7,565 nucleotides of DNA. It comes from Rhodobiaceae bacterium UBA6963. GTDB taxonomy: Bacteria > Pseudomonadota > Alphaproteobacteria > RS24. A model generated the notes under the pieces. The model did not search any database. It saw only the letters and a program-made list of their open reading frames with translations, and had not been told where the DNA came from. The stretch covers positions 1 through 7,565 of the forward strand of contig DJZB01000046.1 in the NCBI GenBank assembly GCA_002450335.1, given 5' to 3'. The translations under genes were made by a program, and so were the position numbers. How positions within the stretch are numbered: position 1 is the first letter of the stretch; each line of letters opens with the position of its first letter. Shown here one piece after another: positions 6,856 through 7,565 of this stretch.

Positions 6856-6922
6856 AATTTGCATGCGCGTTAAACCGTCCTGATGGTGGGGAAAAACGCC
6901 TACGATACTTCGGGATTTGAAC

Positions 6923-6928
6923 AGAGGT
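6923..6928 (+). promoter_or_regulatory. Ribosome binding site that sets the TTG start of pstC
   Basis: AGAGGT lies seven bases before TTG at 6936. The first in-frame ATG (6954) is 25 bases away, too far for this site, and an in-frame stop at 6918-6920 blocks any longer reading. The site therefore favours TTG as initiator. Confidence 0.65.
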
Positions 6929-6935
6929 AATAATT

Positions 6936-7565
6936 TTGGAACTCATTGGTTTGATGTTTCTGGCTCTGATTTTTCTGATGCCATTGGGTGCCAATATTTA
7001 TGGCCGGTCGCGCATACGTAAGCTGATGAGTGCGTCGGCTCAAACTCAAAGCGAAGGGCGTGTTAAACAACACTCTCTTACTACTTTTCATGGTCTTTTT
7101 ATGTCCATGTGTGTGCTGTTGCCAGCCTTGGCGGTTATCCTTTGTTGGCTGACTTTTGCTCCAATGGTCATATCGTCATTGCTGGTTTCAGAGATCACAA
7201 GATTAACAGGCGAGACCGATCCACGTTTGCTCAGTATTTTCGTGTCCAAGTTGGAAGCTCTTTACGATGGTGTCCTTAAGGCTGAATTTGTTGAGCCTGA
7301 AATACGTCAGGCTCTGGGCTATTACAGCGCATTAATTATTCGTGCCAATATATTCCTTTATGTTGTTACCATCGCCACGGCGGTTGCAGGCTTTGTGTTG
7401 TCAGCTCGTCATATATCCCCACGTTTTGCGGCACGGGATAAGGTTGAGGTTATCATTAAGCGCCTGATGCAACTGGCATCGGGTGTCGCGATTTTAACGA
7501 CGATTGGAATTATTTTATCTCTCGCTTTTGAAGCGAGTCGGTTTTTCGACGTTATACCTATTAGA
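6936..7565 (+). CDS. pstC: Phosphate ABC transporter permease PstC, N-terminal part (cut by window end)
   Basis: The open frame runs 210 codons to the last base of the window without a stop. PstC is one of the two membrane subunits forming the phosphate channel with PstA, powered by PstB. Hydrophobic helices lie at about 2-20, 53-80, 135-156 and 183-202. The segment LSARHISPRFAARDKVE (155-171), followed by ILTTIGIILSLAFEASRFF (186-204), resembles alphaproteobacterial PstC, where the classical permease region starts after a long N-terminal extension with its own helices and soluble loop (here about 81-130). The conserved permease core is beyond the window. The start is taken as TTG 6936 because of AGAGGT seven bases upstream; ATG 6954 is the alternative. 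It lies 80 bases after pstS on the same strand, probably in one operon. Confidence 0.88.
   Translation, partial: MELIGLMFLALIFLMPLGANIYGRSRIRKLMSASAQTQSEGRVKQHSLTTFHGLFMSMCVLLPALAVILCWLTFAPMVISSLLVSEITRLTGETDPRLLSIFVSKLEALYDGVLKAEFVEPEIRQALGYYSALIIRANIFLYVVTIATAVAGFVLSARHISPRFAARDKVEVIIKRLMQLASGVAILTTIGIILSLAFEASRFFDVIPIR

Overview
The window reads as chromosomal DNA of a moderately AT-rich alphaproteobacterium. The pointers are a phoR-pstS-pstC arrangement, a PstC with the long N-terminal extension typical of that class, and a PhoR whose HisKA/HATPase motifs resemble alphaproteobacterial PhoR. Genus cannot be read from the sequence. No insertion sequence, phage gene, CRISPR array or rRNA is visible, and no gene-free stretch exceeds 300 bases; the longest gaps are 184 bases (before pstS) and 159 bases (1857-2015).

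Left part (1-1856): the last 24 bases of a tRNA (probably Arg), then a membrane-anchored alpha/beta-hydrolase of the PHB depolymerase / LpqC esterase type. On the opposite strand is an FkbM-family SAM methyltransferase. The hydrolase and methyltransferase converge and their stop codons overlap on a shared TTAA.

Middle (1857-4454): a compact divergent intergenic region with a short inverted repeat, then a large unrecognised membrane protein of 812 residues. It has three N-terminal transmembrane helices, a coiled coil of about 300 residues predicted to lie in the periplasm, a fourth transmembrane helix, a run of hydrophobic/amphipathic helices, and a long disordered tail that goes from acidic to strongly basic. 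This is the least explained gene in the window.

Right part (4455-7565): the phosphate-starvation module. PhoR (sensor kinase) is followed by a regulatory gap with a hairpin and a plausible Pho box, then PstS (periplasmic phosphate-binding protein) and the first 210 codons of PstC (permease), which starts at TTG and runs off the window. PstS delivers phosphate to the PstC-containing ABC transporter. PhoR reads transporter state and phosphorylates the response regulator PhoB (not in the window), which would act at the Pho box. Two features of this PhoR stand out: no transmembrane segment is encoded, and the usually conserved Asp of the ATP-binding G1 box is Asn.
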